A stretch of DNA of 64,000 nt, taken from NCBI GenBank assembly GCA_029564115.1, contig JAKQQP010000606.1:29303-93302 (forward strand), in the 5' to 3' direction. Below are positions 1 to 8,546 of this stretch, piece after piece (positions within the stretch are counted from its first letter, which is position 1; each line of letters begins with the position of its first letter). The notes below the pieces were generated by a model. That model saw nothing but the letters and a program-made list of their open reading frames with translations, did not search any database and was not told the origin of the DNA. The translations under genes and the position numbers were made by a program. Origin of the DNA: Candidatus Rifleibacteriota bacterium. GTDB lineage: Bacteria; Riflebacteria; Ozemobacteria; Ozemobacterales; Ozemobacteraceae.

Positions 1-262
1 CCGCTGACTGAAAAAGCATACCCATGCGCATACGCAAGGCATCCAGTTTTTTCTGTTCAAAACTGGTGATGTCTTCGCCATCGATGATCACCTGGCCGCC
101 GTCTGGCTTCATCAGGCCGATTATATGCTTCAGCAGAACGCTTTTTCCACAACCGGAAGGCCCAAGAATCACCAGAGACTCACCGTCGTAAATTTTAAGG
201 TTCACGCCCTTGAGAACCCTTTTTGAACCAAAACTCTTATGTAGATTTGAAACTATTATCAT
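1..262 (-). CDS. mlaF: MlaF-like ABC transporter ATP-binding protein (C-terminal part outside the window)
   Basis: This is the N-terminal 87 residues of an ABC ATPase that runs off the left edge. The Walker A motif GPSGCGKS is visible near residue 34, after a typical start (MIIVSNLHKSFG) and the VLKGVNL segment. The next gene upstream on the same strand is an MlaE-type permease, and the two overlap by four bases (ATGA, 259-262), so they are translationally coupled. By family knowledge, MlaF energises the MlaFEDB complex that moves phospholipids between inner and outer membranes. The MlaD substrate-binding subunit would be expected just beyond the window edge. The signature motif and Walker B cannot be seen here. 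Confidence 0.9.
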   Translation of the reverse strand, partial: MIIVSNLHKSFGSKRVLKGVNLKIYDGESLVILGPSGCGKSVLLKHIIGLMKPDGGQVIIDGEDITSFEQKKLDALRMRMGMLFQSA

Positions 263-1047
263 TGCAGATATGCCGTGTTGAAGTTGTTGATGCCGACTGT
301 GAGAAAGTAATTGACCGCCAGAATCATCATGATCGAAACAACGACAGCACTGGTTGTACTTTGCCCGACACCTTCAGCGCCGCCCTCCGTGGTAAAACCC
401 TTATAGCAGCCAATAATAGCAATAATACCGCCAAAGACGGTCGCTTTGAAAAGGCCACCCATCAGATCTTGAATCAGGAGCATATGTAAAACGGAATCTT
501 TGAACGAAATAAGTGTCAAACCGATCTGGTGAACGGCAACGATAGAACCACCGATCATCCCAACCACGTTGGTAAAAATTGTCAGCATGAACAGCATGAT
601 AGTGCAACCCCAGAATCTTGGCACCACAAGGTAATCAACCGGGTTGGTGGCCATCGTTTCGAGGGCATCGATCTGCTCGGTAATTTTCATGGTGCCGATT
701 TCGGCGGCAATGGCACTACCCACCCTGCCGGCAACGACAATTGCCGTCAAAATCGGGGCAAGCTCGCGCGCCATAGCCAGACTGACAACGCCACCCACAT
801 AGCTTTGTGCGCCCATCTGAGCAAACTGATAACCAATCTGAACCACGAGAACCGCACCGGTCGACACGCCGGTAATAGCGACCATCAGAAGCGAATCAAC
901 ACCAATGCGAGACATCTGGTCGAGCAGATTTCTCACAGAAAATCGACCAGTCTTCAGATTGTGGATAGTCCAGTAGATGGTCTGCATGAACAGAATGCTC
1001 ATACTGCCTATAGATTCGACAAATCCTTTTACCAGATTAGAAAACAA
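259..1047 (-). CDS. mlaE: MlaE-type ABC transporter permease
   Basis: A 262-residue integral membrane protein of the MlaE (DUF140) permease family, with the family-typical core ARELAPILTAIVVAGRVGSA and the following EIGTMKITEQIDALE segment. Length matches the family (about 260). The chosen start is a TTG codon at 1047, because a strong Shine-Dalgarno sequence (GAGGAG) lies six bases upstream and inside the end of the preceding gene; the first in-frame ATG is 15 codons later. The gene follows the S55 peptidase gene by only three bases and overlaps mlaF by four. It probably forms the membrane channel of a phospholipid (outer-membrane asymmetry) transporter. Confidence 0.93.
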   Translation of the reverse strand: MFSNLVKGFVESIGSMSILFMQTIYWTIHNLKTGRFSVRNLLDQMSRIGVDSLLMVAITGVSTGAVLVVQIGYQFAQMGAQSYVGGVVSLAMARELAPILTAIVVAGRVGSAIAAEIGTMKITEQIDALETMATNPVDYLVVPRFWGCTIMLFMLTIFTNVVGMIGGSIVAVHQIGLTLISFKDSVLHMLLIQDLMGGLFKATVFGGIIAIIGCYKGFTTEGGAEGVGQSTTSAVVVSIMMILAVNYFLTVGINNFNTAYLQ

Positions 1048-1050
1048 AGC

Positions 1051-2913
1051 CTACTCCTCGCTGAGAGTCAGAGTCGTATCGACCCTGCCGGTAACCACAA
1101 GATTGGTCGGCTGAATCTCAAAATCTTTACCGTTGAGCTTCAGCTTCTTCGACTCGTCACCCTCGGCAGTCAACTGAAACAAAATATCAGAATTTTTCGG
1201 GGAACTGGCCCAGCTGCGAATAACCGAATCGAAATCACCCGGCTGGCTCTCTTCGACTTTCGTTTCGCGACCGGCTTTGCCATCGCGCGAATCAGCCGGA
1301 ACATCAACATCTTCAATTTTCATGTTTAGTCCAAAAACAGATAGAGTAAGATTTTCACGACCAATGTCGTGTGGAATCGGCAGTTTCACCTTGCGCACAA
1401 ACCTTTTCTCACGGAAAGGCCGAAGGGTAACCTCGACATCGAGAACACCACCGCTCGAGACCGAAGAATTTTTGATTTCCACCTTCTCGATCGAAAGAGT
1501 GCGGCGACGCCTTTCGACTTCAATTTTTAAAAGAAGCCGGTTAGGCATAACTTCTTCATATTCGCTCTCGGTAACCATATCCATCAGGCTTGTGACCTCG
1601 GTAATCAGCGCCTGTACAATGTCAGAACGTGAGTAAAAAAGGTTTTCACGACGAAAATTGTATTTCTCACCGTTTTGACTTGAACAGTCAAGAGAAATAC
1701 CCAGCAGAGCAGTGCCCGGGCCGGCACGGTCTATTACTCCCTCCAAAGCCTGAATAAGGGTTGATTCCAGCACCATTACAAAAACAGACGGATCTCTGAC
1801 TATCTGATAATTTATGCTGCGACTGATCTGCAGATTTTTGTCCATAACGTCTATCTGCACGGGAACCAGCTCGGGAAAACGCCCCACCTCGCCGCTCAGC
1901 CCTTTCTCGCGATCCTGAGTTATTATGCCGAGCATTTCTGCAGGAGCTCCGATCTTAAAGGGCATTTGCACACTTGAGAAAGAGTGATGAATATAAGCGC
2001 CGGTCAAAAGAAATGAAACCGGGCCCTTTTTCAGGAAAGGATGCGCCAGGGCAAGAATACGATGCCCACTGCGATGAGTCATCGTCCCAAGAGTGGTCAT
2101 ATTGATGTCGCCACGGGCCAGCTGAATACCAAGAGCTGAACCAGGTTCAAAAGTATCGGCAGAATCGTTCGCCGGGTCGGAGTCATCGCCAGGCTTATTC
2201 TGACCCGGCATTTTTTTGGTCATGACAATGTTTTTTCTCTGCATTCTGGTTTTGAGAAGCTCGGCAGCTCTGCCGTCGAGGCCATCAACATACACTTCTA
2301 CCGATGCCATCTGAAAAATTTCTTCTTCAGGGGCCGGAACAATTTTGCCAGCCAGTTCGAAGGGGGCTTCGATTATGGCTTTTATTGGCCGACCACCGAG
2401 TTGAACTGGTGTCTGAGGCACCCAACGACGAAAACGTTCATCAGAAGAACTTTCAGAGCTGGCAAGTTCAGGGTAAGACCATATTTCGAGCATTTCTTCG
2501 ATGGGAGTGACAAGGCCGACAGTGTGGTCGGTCATTATCCAACCAGAACTGACACCGCCAAGCAGCTTACCATCGACATAAACCGGGCTGCCACTCATGC
2601 CGGCAGCAATGCCGCCAGCCCGCTTGATCACATCGCCGCTTACCTTGACGAGAATTGATTTGCCGTTGATCAGAAGATTTTCGTTTACTTTGTTATTGGC
2701 AAGAATACCAAGAATTTCAACTTCAAAAGTTTCGATTTTCCGGCCCTGCACGACAGTCTTACCAAACCCCTTCATGCCGATCTTAACGTCTTTCAGGCGC
2801 AAAATATCAACATTCTGCGCAAAAGACATTTCAATGCCACCTGCCAGAAAAAACAGAACCAACAAGACGGCTACAATAGGCCGTCGCTCAGCTGTTTGAC
2901 ATAAAAAAGACAT
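1051..2913 (-). CDS. exported SpoIVB-type (family S55) serine peptidase
   Basis: About 620 residues, with an N-terminal signal peptide or anchor (hydrophobic PIVAVLLVLFFLAGG ending near FAQ). The GMSGSPVYVDGKLLGGV segment around residues 106-120 matches the catalytic serine region of SpoIVB/S55 peptidases, and a conserved LALAHPF stretch follows about 170 residues later. I chose the ATG at 2913 because it gives a normal signal peptide; an in-frame TTG extends the frame to 2976 but gives a charged leader. In Bacillus SpoIVB signals to an intramembrane protease during sporulation. Here the gene leads directly into mlaE (three-base gap), so a role in envelope lipid transport or its regulation is inferred. 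The C-terminal 250 residues are unassigned. Confidence 0.85.
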   Translation of the reverse strand: MSFLCQTAERRPIVAVLLVLFFLAGGIEMSFAQNVDILRLKDVKIGMKGFGKTVVQGRKIETFEVEILGILANNKVNENLLINGKSILVKVSGDVIKRAGGIAAGMSGSPVYVDGKLLGGVSSGWIMTDHTVGLVTPIEEMLEIWSYPELASSESSSDERFRRWVPQTPVQLGGRPIKAIIEAPFELAGKIVPAPEEEIFQMASVEVYVDGLDGRAAELLKTRMQRKNIVMTKKMPGQNKPGDDSDPANDSADTFEPGSALGIQLARGDINMTTLGTMTHRSGHRILALAHPFLKKGPVSFLLTGAYIHHSFSSVQMPFKIGAPAEMLGIITQDREKGLSGEVGRFPELVPVQIDVMDKNLQISRSINYQIVRDPSVFVMVLESTLIQALEGVIDRAGPGTALLGISLDCSSQNGEKYNFRRENLFYSRSDIVQALITEVTSLMDMVTESEYEEVMPNRLLLKIEVERRRRTLSIEKVEIKNSSVSSGGVLDVEVTLRPFREKRFVRKVKLPIPHDIGRENLTLSVFGLNMKIEDVDVPADSRDGKAGRETKVEESQPGDFDSVIRSWASSPKNSDILFQLTAEGDESKKLKLNGKDFEIQPTNLVVTGRVDTTLTLSEE

Positions 2914-3122
2914 TTTTTTTGGCCAGACCTTTTTAAATAGCAGATTCCCAACATAATAAACATCATAAAAAACCAAACGACAAAAGTGACATTTTTCACC
3001 CTGTCAGAAATCTATCGGCATGATACAGCCTAACCTGTAGACGGGCAATAGCATTTTGTCCGATATTGGTAATTTAATCGGTGACCGGAGATTTTTGTTC
3101 GCGATCATACGAAGACTTGCTA

Positions 3123-4718
3123 TCAGCGACTGGAAATCAGTATACCGTTTGAAATGCGGCGTTCACAGCCATCTGATGGAGAATTAACCGTTCTGCCACG
3201 CACGATCATCGACGATGAACCACCACCATCGAGGTTAATTGCATGCCGTGCCCCAAGAGTTTTTAAATAACCCGAAAGTTCGTCAAGTTTCATGCCGGCA
3301 CTGCGCTTCGATCTGCCATCGACCACTACCAGCAGCAGATCGCCGTCGAACGTCAGGGCTACGGCAGTTCTCGGGTGTCTCCCATATACAATCGAATTGT
3401 CGAATTTTTCTTCTTTACCGTTGATGCTGGTTTTGCCATCTTCAATCAACCTCGGGCCTCCGCACACAGCGTGTCGAATGGTGTTCCAGGGTCGATCGAT
3501 GGAATAATCGAGCTCAACAGACTGCCCCAGCTTCAACTTCGCCAGTTCAAGAGCCTTTTCACCACCAGCCGAAACGACAACGCCATCAGGCGGAATAAGT
3601 GCGTCTTTTTCATGTATTCCAACAATTTTTCCCTTTACCAGAACAAGCTCCACGCCTTTTTCGTCAGTCAGAGTGCTGCGAGAATATTCTGGAGTGAAGA
3701 CCACCAGGGCATCAGCACGTCGGGGCTGGTTAACCGCGTCTATTTTCAGCGAAAGAACTCCTGAACGCAGAATTCCGCTGAAGTCAGGATTGCCGAAAAG
3801 CAGCGTATCGTCTTCTGTCACGCCAAAAACAGATCTTCGATACAATGGCGAACTGATAAGTCGTCTGTTGATAATCAACGTACCAATCGGATCACCGCGT
3901 GAAGTAAAGTAAGCACCATTTATGGCGGCAACCGCATTATAGCGCGAAGCCATCGACGAAAGAACTTCTTTTTGCGCTATTCCCTCGTTGGCAAGAGCTG
4001 GAAAAACGCTCAGATTGTCTGAAAACGGCTCAACTCTGAGAATATGCACGTCAGAAAAACGATCAGAGACTTTAGCGCGGTCGCGATAATAAGTCAGCCC
4101 TTCGGCGATCTTTTCACCGGTCTTCAGTGCAAAGCTCGATTTTTCGACCTGATAAGGCACACAAAGCTTGAAAATACCCTTAGAATCAGATGCAACATAG
4201 GGATTACCAATTCTGCCACCGGCTGCAAAAACCATCTCAGAGAAATTGCTGGCATGATGCAGAGAAAACCTGTTGAGTTTTTTCTGCAGCTGCGCATCGA
4301 GTTCAGGTTTGAGCGGGGCAACCGCCGGCAGCATGCGAATTCTTAACAGACTGCCACCCTGGTTGCGCCTGAGAATTTTAACTTCTTTCGACAGATAAAA
4401 TTCAACTATTTCGAAGGCCTCTTCAGAACGAAAATTCACTTTCTGAATATCTGGCTGACCGGTCTGATCCGCTGAAATGGGCAAAACCTCAGAAACAGAC
4501 CTTTCTTCAGGTTCAGCCACATCAGGCTCGGGCATCTGGTCTTCCTGCAACATTTCGATAGCACGCCCGGCATCTTCTTCAGACAAACTCTTCATGTCGT
4601 AGAGAACCGCATCTTCACCTTCGCCGCCAATGTCGTAATAAACCGCATCTTCAGTCTGCAAAACGGCACCGACCAAAAAAATCTGGCCGATCAGCAGCAA
4701 CAGCAAAAGTTGTTTCAA
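3123..4718 (-). CDS. secreted phosphodiester glycosidase (NAGPA-like) family protein
   Basis: 531 residues with a signal peptide (MKQLLLLLLIGQIFLVGA). The C-terminal half, from about residue 240, carries the hallmarks of the phosphodiester-glycosidase/DUF2233 family: AAINGAYFTSRGDPIGTLI, a middle CGGPRLIEDG, and near the end INLDGGGSSSMIVRGR followed by RRISNGILI. Members include the mammalian uncovering enzyme and bacterial proteins linked to exopolysaccharide and peptidoglycan. The start is a TTG with a weak ribosome site; it is preferred because it places the signal peptide at the N-terminus. The acidic N-terminal section (residues 22-80, rich in E and D) is of unknown role. It is separated from the downstream S55 gene by about 210 bases. 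Confidence 0.8.
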   Translation of the reverse strand: MKQLLLLLLIGQIFLVGAVLQTEDAVYYDIGGEGEDAVLYDMKSLSEEDAGRAIEMLQEDQMPEPDVAEPEERSVSEVLPISADQTGQPDIQKVNFRSEEAFEIVEFYLSKEVKILRRNQGGSLLRIRMLPAVAPLKPELDAQLQKKLNRFSLHHASNFSEMVFAAGGRIGNPYVASDSKGIFKLCVPYQVEKSSFALKTGEKIAEGLTYYRDRAKVSDRFSDVHILRVEPFSDNLSVFPALANEGIAQKEVLSSMASRYNAVAAINGAYFTSRGDPIGTLIINRRLISSPLYRRSVFGVTEDDTLLFGNPDFSGILRSGVLSLKIDAVNQPRRADALVVFTPEYSRSTLTDEKGVELVLVKGKIVGIHEKDALIPPDGVVVSAGGEKALELAKLKLGQSVELDYSIDRPWNTIRHAVCGGPRLIEDGKTSINGKEEKFDNSIVYGRHPRTAVALTFDGDLLLVVVDGRSKRSAGMKLDELSGYLKTLGARHAINLDGGGSSSMIVRGRTVNSPSDGCERRISNGILISSR

Positions 4719-4839
4719 CGCCTGTCTGATAATTTAAACCCCAAAAACAGTCTTCGGGTTATACCATCGGCAAGTCCCCTCATAAACATTAAACAACTCA
4801 GAACACTTCAGGCCTGTTTATATAAAAAACAGACTGAAA

Positions 4840-4856
4840 TTTGACGCCGCGTCAAA
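4840..4856. promoter_or_regulatory. dyad TTTGACG-CCG-CGTCAAA, candidate activator site
   Basis: A perfect 7-3-7 inverted repeat centred at 4848, about 100 bases upstream of the -24 element of the sigma-54 promoter at 4951. That is the usual distance for an upstream activator sequence. The likely ligand is the NtrC-family regulator encoded at 5642-7072, by inference only. Confidence 0.6.
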
Positions 4857-4858
4857 AT

Positions 4859-4891
4859 TTTGACGGCAAAGCCGGGCAATAAGCGTCATTT
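4859..4891. promoter_or_regulatory. second pair of TTTGACG / CGTCATT half-sites
   Basis: TTTGACG at 4859-4865 is followed by CGTCATT at 4884-4890. These repeat the half-site of the dyad at 4840-4856 with a wider gap, and could be a second, weaker activator site. Confidence 0.4.
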
Positions 4892-4950
4892 TTTTGACAC
4901 ACAAACTGCAATTTTAGTTGTATTTCGCTGACAATCGAGATTTTAAAATC

Positions 4951-4966
4951 TGGCACGCCCCTTGCA
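4951..4966 (+). promoter_or_regulatory. sigma-54 (-24/-12) promoter
   Basis: The sequence TGGCACG-CCCC-TTGCA matches the RpoN consensus (TGGCACG N4 TTGCA) at every fixed base, with the invariant GG and GC ten bases apart. Transcription would start near 4977, giving a leader of about 26 bases that contains the Shine-Dalgarno AGGAGG at 4992-4997 for the gene at 5003. Confidence 0.9.
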
Positions 4967-5002
4967 ATATTAATTTTCAAGTTTAAATTTCAGGAGGAAA
5001 CC

Positions 5003-5614
5003 ATGAAAAAGTTGATCACTACCCTGTTCGTACTTACCGCAATGCTGCTGCCCATTCTTACAACCGCCGAAGAAGCCCCGGTCGCAGAAAAAGGCCGACC
5101 AGCTCTTGAAGCTCGCCAGGAACTGAGTGCCGACGAAATCATTGCCCGCATTGAAAGCCGCAAGACCAAAATTATCGAAAATGTCAAAGTTCGCTTCGAA
5201 AAACTCAACGAAAAACTCGCAAAATTCGAAGACCGCATCGGCAAAGCTGCCAGTCGCCGTGAAAAAAGAAAACAGCTCCAGGCAAAAGCCGGCGGAGAAG
5301 AAAATGGCACCGAAAAGCCTGCTATGAGCGAAGAAAAGCTGGCAGAACGCAAAGCTAAAGTTACTGAACGTTACAACAATTTCAAAAAGAACATCGAAAC
5401 ACGCCGTGAAACAATGGCCAAACGCATGGAAGAAAACCAGAAAAAAGCCGGACACAGCGAAAAACGCCTTGAAAAGCTGAGCCAGGCTGATCGAGAAAGG
5501 GTTCTGGCCGCCCGCACCAAAATGCAAAGCGAAGTTAAAGCCGAAATAGATAAGCTCTCAGAAGAAGCCCTGAAAAAACTCGAGGCCACCTACCAGAAAA
5601 TAATGAATCTCTGA
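5003..5614 (+). CDS. small exported coiled-coil protein under sigma-54 control
   Basis: 203 residues: a signal peptide (MKKLITTLFVLTAMLLPILT, cleavage near TTAEEA) followed by an almost uninterrupted, highly charged helical region rich in E, K and R with heptad-like leucine and isoleucine spacing. There is no cysteine and no LTxxQ motif, so it is not an evident Spy/CpxP/ZraP member, though its size, location and organisation are similar. Start and ribosome site (AGGAGG) are clear. It is the only gene behind the RpoN promoter at 4951 and converges on the two-component genes. A periplasmic stress or chaperone-like function is inferred. The antisense phenylalanine-rich open frame is a mirror of this coding pattern. 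Confidence 0.85.
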   Translation: MKKLITTLFVLTAMLLPILTTAEEAPVAEKGRPALEARQELSADEIIARIESRKTKIIENVKVRFEKLNEKLAKFEDRIGKAASRREKRKQLQAKAGGEENGTEKPAMSEEKLAERKAKVTERYNNFKKNIETRRETMAKRMEENQKKAGHSEKRLEKLSQADRERVLAARTKMQSEVKAEIDKLSEEALKKLEATYQKIMNL

Positions 5615-5639
5615 AAAATCTGCAGCTGAGACTGTAACG

Positions 5640-5675
5640 GCTCAGTCGTCACCATCGGTGAGACTGAGCTTTTTC
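5640..5675 (+). terminator. Rho-independent terminator lying inside the 3' end of the regulator gene
   Basis: GCTCAGTC (5640-5647) pairs with GACTGAGC (5662-5669), and TCACC (5649-5653) pairs with GGTGA (5657-5661) around an ATC loop. A run of five T follows. It ends the plus-strand coiled-coil transcript while also encoding the last codons of the convergent regulator gene. Confidence 0.75.
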
Positions 5676-7072
5676 ATGCGATACAAAAGCTGAGTTCTCG
5701 GAATTTTAAGAAGTTCGGCAGCGCGGCTTTTTGTTCCGCCTGTCTTCTGCAGAGCAGCCACTATCATTCTGCGCTCCAGGGCCTCCAGAGTTTCAACAAG
5801 GCCGCTCTCATGGCATTCGCCGTTTTTACCTTCCGTTACCCCGCTGTCGGCCGCCGACATAATCTCAGAAGAAACCGTCGGCAGCCTTTCTGGGGAAGCA
5901 AAAAAACGCAAGTCGATCTCGTTGTCTTCAGCCAGAACGACAGCTCGTTCCAGTGCGTTTTTCAGCTGTCTGACGTTACCCGGCCACGGCATTACAGCAA
6001 GCTTTTCTATTACTCTGTCGCTGATATGCAAAGCAGGTTTGCCAAGTTCTTTACCAAGCCTGTCAAGCAGACTGCGACAAAGAAGATTGAAATCCTCACG
6101 CCTCTCTCTGAGGGGCGGCACTATAATATTGAAAACGCTGAGGCGGTATAGAAGATCTTCCCGAAACGAACCTTCAGCCACCATCTTCTCGAGATTTCGG
6201 TTTGTCGCTGCAACAATGCGAACATCCACTTTCACCGGTGAAGAACTGCCTATTCTGATAACTTCTTTTTCCTGAAGAACTCTCAGCAGCTTCGCCTGCA
6301 TCGCCAGGGGTACTTCTCCCACTTCATCGAGGAAAACCGTTCCCTGGTCGGCAGCTTCAAAACTGCCTGTCCTTCTCTGTCTGGCGTCGGTAAATGCGCC
6401 TTTCTCGTGGCCAAAAAGTTCGGCCTCAAAAAGGGTCTCCGGTATCGAGGCACAGTTTACCCTGACGAATGGGCCATCGGCACGGGGCGAAAGCTGATGA
6501 ATCGCCCGGGCCACCATCTCTTTGCCGGCACCGGTTTCACCGGTGACGAGAACGGTCGACGGAAATGGCGCTACTTTGATAATCAGCTCCTTGAGCTGTC
6601 TGATCGCCTCGCCACCGCCTACAATATCGTCTATTGCATGCCCGAAGCCGCTGGCCGCAAGAAGACTGTCACGCTGTCTCTGCAACAGGTCTTTCTCGGC
6701 ATCGAGGCGTCTCAATTCGGCGATTTTCTGAATTCTGAAAGAAAACTCTTCCATCGATACGGGTTTGGTGAGGTAGTCTGAAGCACCCAGCTGCATCGCG
6801 GTGACGGCAGATTCTACAGAACCGAAAGCGGTCATCAGAATAACCTGCGGCAAGCGCGGCGCATTGCCCTCACGGGCCTTGCGTATTATCTCGAGCCCGT
6901 CACCATCTGGCAGCTTCAGGTCTGTTATGACGAGATCGTAGCTCGATAGATCGAGCAACTTGTGACCTTCTTTAACAGAACCGGCCAGATCAGCAACATG
7001 CCCCTCCTGGTTCAAAAAAGCCTTGATGGCCCTTGCCAGAGAAGCATTGTCATCAACTACCAGAATTTTCAT
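5642..7072 (-). CDS. sigma-54-dependent response regulator, NtrC family
   Basis: 476 residues in the classic order. A receiver domain spans residues 1-120 (acidic pair D7/D8, phospho-acceptor D51 in ITDLKLPDGDG, K103). The AAA+ domain runs about 148-380, with Walker A GETGAGKE at 178-185, Walker B TVFLDEVGE and ATNRNL. A Fis-type helix-turn-helix closes the protein (KSRAAELLKIPRTQLLYRM). The sigma-54 contact loop reads GAFTDA (225-230) rather than the commoner GAFTGA. Its start overlaps the end of the sensor kinase gene by 20 bases. The convergent neighbour has a consensus RpoN promoter with upstream dyads, so it is the probable target. Confidence 0.95.
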   Translation of the reverse strand: MKILVVDDNASLARAIKAFLNQEGHVADLAGSVKEGHKLLDLSSYDLVITDLKLPDGDGLEIIRKAREGNAPRLPQVILMTAFGSVESAVTAMQLGASDYLTKPVSMEEFSFRIQKIAELRRLDAEKDLLQRQRDSLLAASGFGHAIDDIVGGGEAIRQLKELIIKVAPFPSTVLVTGETGAGKEMVARAIHQLSPRADGPFVRVNCASIPETLFEAELFGHEKGAFTDARQRRTGSFEAADQGTVFLDEVGEVPLAMQAKLLRVLQEKEVIRIGSSSPVKVDVRIVAATNRNLEKMVAEGSFREDLLYRLSVFNIIVPPLRERREDFNLLCRSLLDRLGKELGKPALHISDRVIEKLAVMPWPGNVRQLKNALERAVVLAEDNEIDLRFFASPERLPTVSSEIMSAADSGVTEGKNGECHESGLVETLEALERRMIVAALQKTGGTKSRAAELLKIPRTQLLYRMKKLSLTDGDD

Positions 7073-8546
7073 TTTGAGGTACCTCGATCACGAACAGAGC
7101 GCCTTTTTCGGGAGCATCTTCGTAAAAGATTTCTCCGTTATGCGCTTCAACCAGCTTTCTCGATAAAGCCAGCCCAAAACCATTACCATCGCTGCTGCCG
7201 CTGGCAAAAGGGGTAAACAGGTTACTTCGCAAAGCCTCTGGCACGCCGGGGCCATTGTCGCTCACCCGCAGCTGCAGAATAGAATCTTTTCGCGCGGCTG
7301 TCAAAACAAACCTCAACTTGCCACCACAGGCCTTATAAGAGTTGTTAAGCAAATTTTCAAGAATCTGCTGCATCATCATCGGATCAAAATCAGCAACCAG
7401 ACCGGATTCAACATTTACTTCAGCGCAAAAGTCACCAAGCACCTGCTTTTTTGCATTGATAATTTTTGCACAGAATTCGGCAAGATCGACCCTTTCTATC
7501 TGCGGTTCAACCTTGCGTGAATAGTTCAAAAAGCTTGTTACCAGACGGCGCAAATGCTGCAGCTGCTGGTCAATCTCGGCCAGAGGCTCAGACGCACCTG
7601 AGCTTTCAGGTAGTTTCTGCAGACTTCGCTTCAGTAGTCCAAAGTGCATTTCAATTGCCGAAAGCGGGTTGCGAATCTCGTGAGCGATGGCTCCACCGGT
7701 GAAAGCAAGTTCTTCAAGCTTCCGGGTGAATACACGCCTGACATGGGCCCGCTGCGTTTCCAGGTCGGCTGCCATTTTTACAAAAGCCTGATAAAGTTCA
7801 TCGAGCTCTTTTATCGACAGCCTGATCGTTTCAGGCTGACGCCCCTCGGCAATAAGATCGACATTGCGGCTCAGAACCGCTATCTTGGCGGCAACATTGC
7901 CGGCCAGAAGCAAAGAAACCATAAAGCTGATAAGCAGTGCCAGAATGATCCCTTCCGCCAGGGTTTTCCTGAAGTCTTCGGCAAGTTTCAGATATTCCAT
8001 ATCGGCCTCGATGCCGATAACGCCCTCGAGAAGACCATTACCATCGAGAACCGGGCAAAGAACGATTTTATATCGCCGCCCGGCGCCGAGGGCGTAAGGA
8101 TTTGGAAAAACAAATTCGCCCCGATCGAGCTCGTTGATGAAATCAAATACCAGGTCTTCGGCTTCCTCTGAAGTCGGAGGTGCCATCGCGCTTCCGCTCG
8201 TCAGCTCATGCGAAAAAGAAGCGATAAAAGCAGGTTCTGCACCACGCAGGTCGAGCCAATAAAGGTTCTGAATCAATCCAGAAGCTTTTTCAAAACGCCA
8301 GAGACTGCTGATTATCGAGTAACGATGCTCACGATTTTCTTCTAGATTTCTGGTTTCATATACTTCTTCGAGAACAGCTTCTGCCACTCTTCTCATTCTC
8401 AGAGAAGCTTCCTGGTCAAGAGAATCATAAAAGCTTGAATAAAGCCAGTTCCAGATGGCAAAAGCCGAAACAATCGAAGCGGCAGTAACCGCCCAGAATA
8501 TTCTGGCTGAGAGCGAACCCAAAACAAAGCGGCGCAACAGACTCAA
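7053..8546 (-). CDS. membrane-bound sensor histidine kinase
   Basis: 497 residues. Transmembrane segments lie near 14-36 and 197-216, enclosing a periplasmic sensor domain of about 160 residues with PAS/Cache-like character. A HAMP-like linker follows, then the HisKA dimerisation helix with phospho-acceptor H289 in AIAHEIRNPLSAIE. The ATPase domain shows ENLLNNSYKA (N box), DNGPGVPE and GNGFGLALSRKLVEAH. Residues around H289 are of the NtrB/AtoS/ZraS type that partner sigma-54 activators. It starts at 8546 with an ATGA overlap of the upstream PilX-like gene, and its last 20 bases overlap the regulator gene. The signal sensed is unknown. Confidence 0.94.
   Translation of the reverse strand: MSLLRRFVLGSLSARIFWAVTAASIVSAFAIWNWLYSSFYDSLDQEASLRMRRVAEAVLEEVYETRNLEENREHRYSIISSLWRFEKASGLIQNLYWLDLRGAEPAFIASFSHELTSGSAMAPPTSEEAEDLVFDFINELDRGEFVFPNPYALGAGRRYKIVLCPVLDGNGLLEGVIGIEADMEYLKLAEDFRKTLAEGIILALLISFMVSLLLAGNVAAKIAVLSRNVDLIAEGRQPETIRLSIKELDELYQAFVKMAADLETQRAHVRRVFTRKLEELAFTGGAIAHEIRNPLSAIEMHFGLLKRSLQKLPESSGASEPLAEIDQQLQHLRRLVTSFLNYSRKVEPQIERVDLAEFCAKIINAKKQVLGDFCAEVNVESGLVADFDPMMMQQILENLLNNSYKACGGKLRFVLTAARKDSILQLRVSDNGPGVPEALRSNLFTPFASGSSDGNGFGLALSRKLVEAHNGEIFYEDAPEKGALFVIEVPQNENSGS

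Noticed and set aside
529..1329. 266-residue plus-strand open frame opposite mlaE and the S55 gene
   Set aside because: It is antisense to two well-supported genes and its composition is that of a shadow frame.
4894..4923. TTGACA (4894) with a weak TTGTAT 18 bases later, as a sigma-70 promoter for the coiled-coil gene
   Set aside because: The -10 matches only three of six bases, whereas the -24/-12 element at 4951 is perfect.
4970..5527. 185-residue, phenylalanine-rich open frame on the minus strand
   Set aside because: It is the antisense mirror of the Glu/Lys-rich coiled-coil gene and has no ribosome site or independent support.
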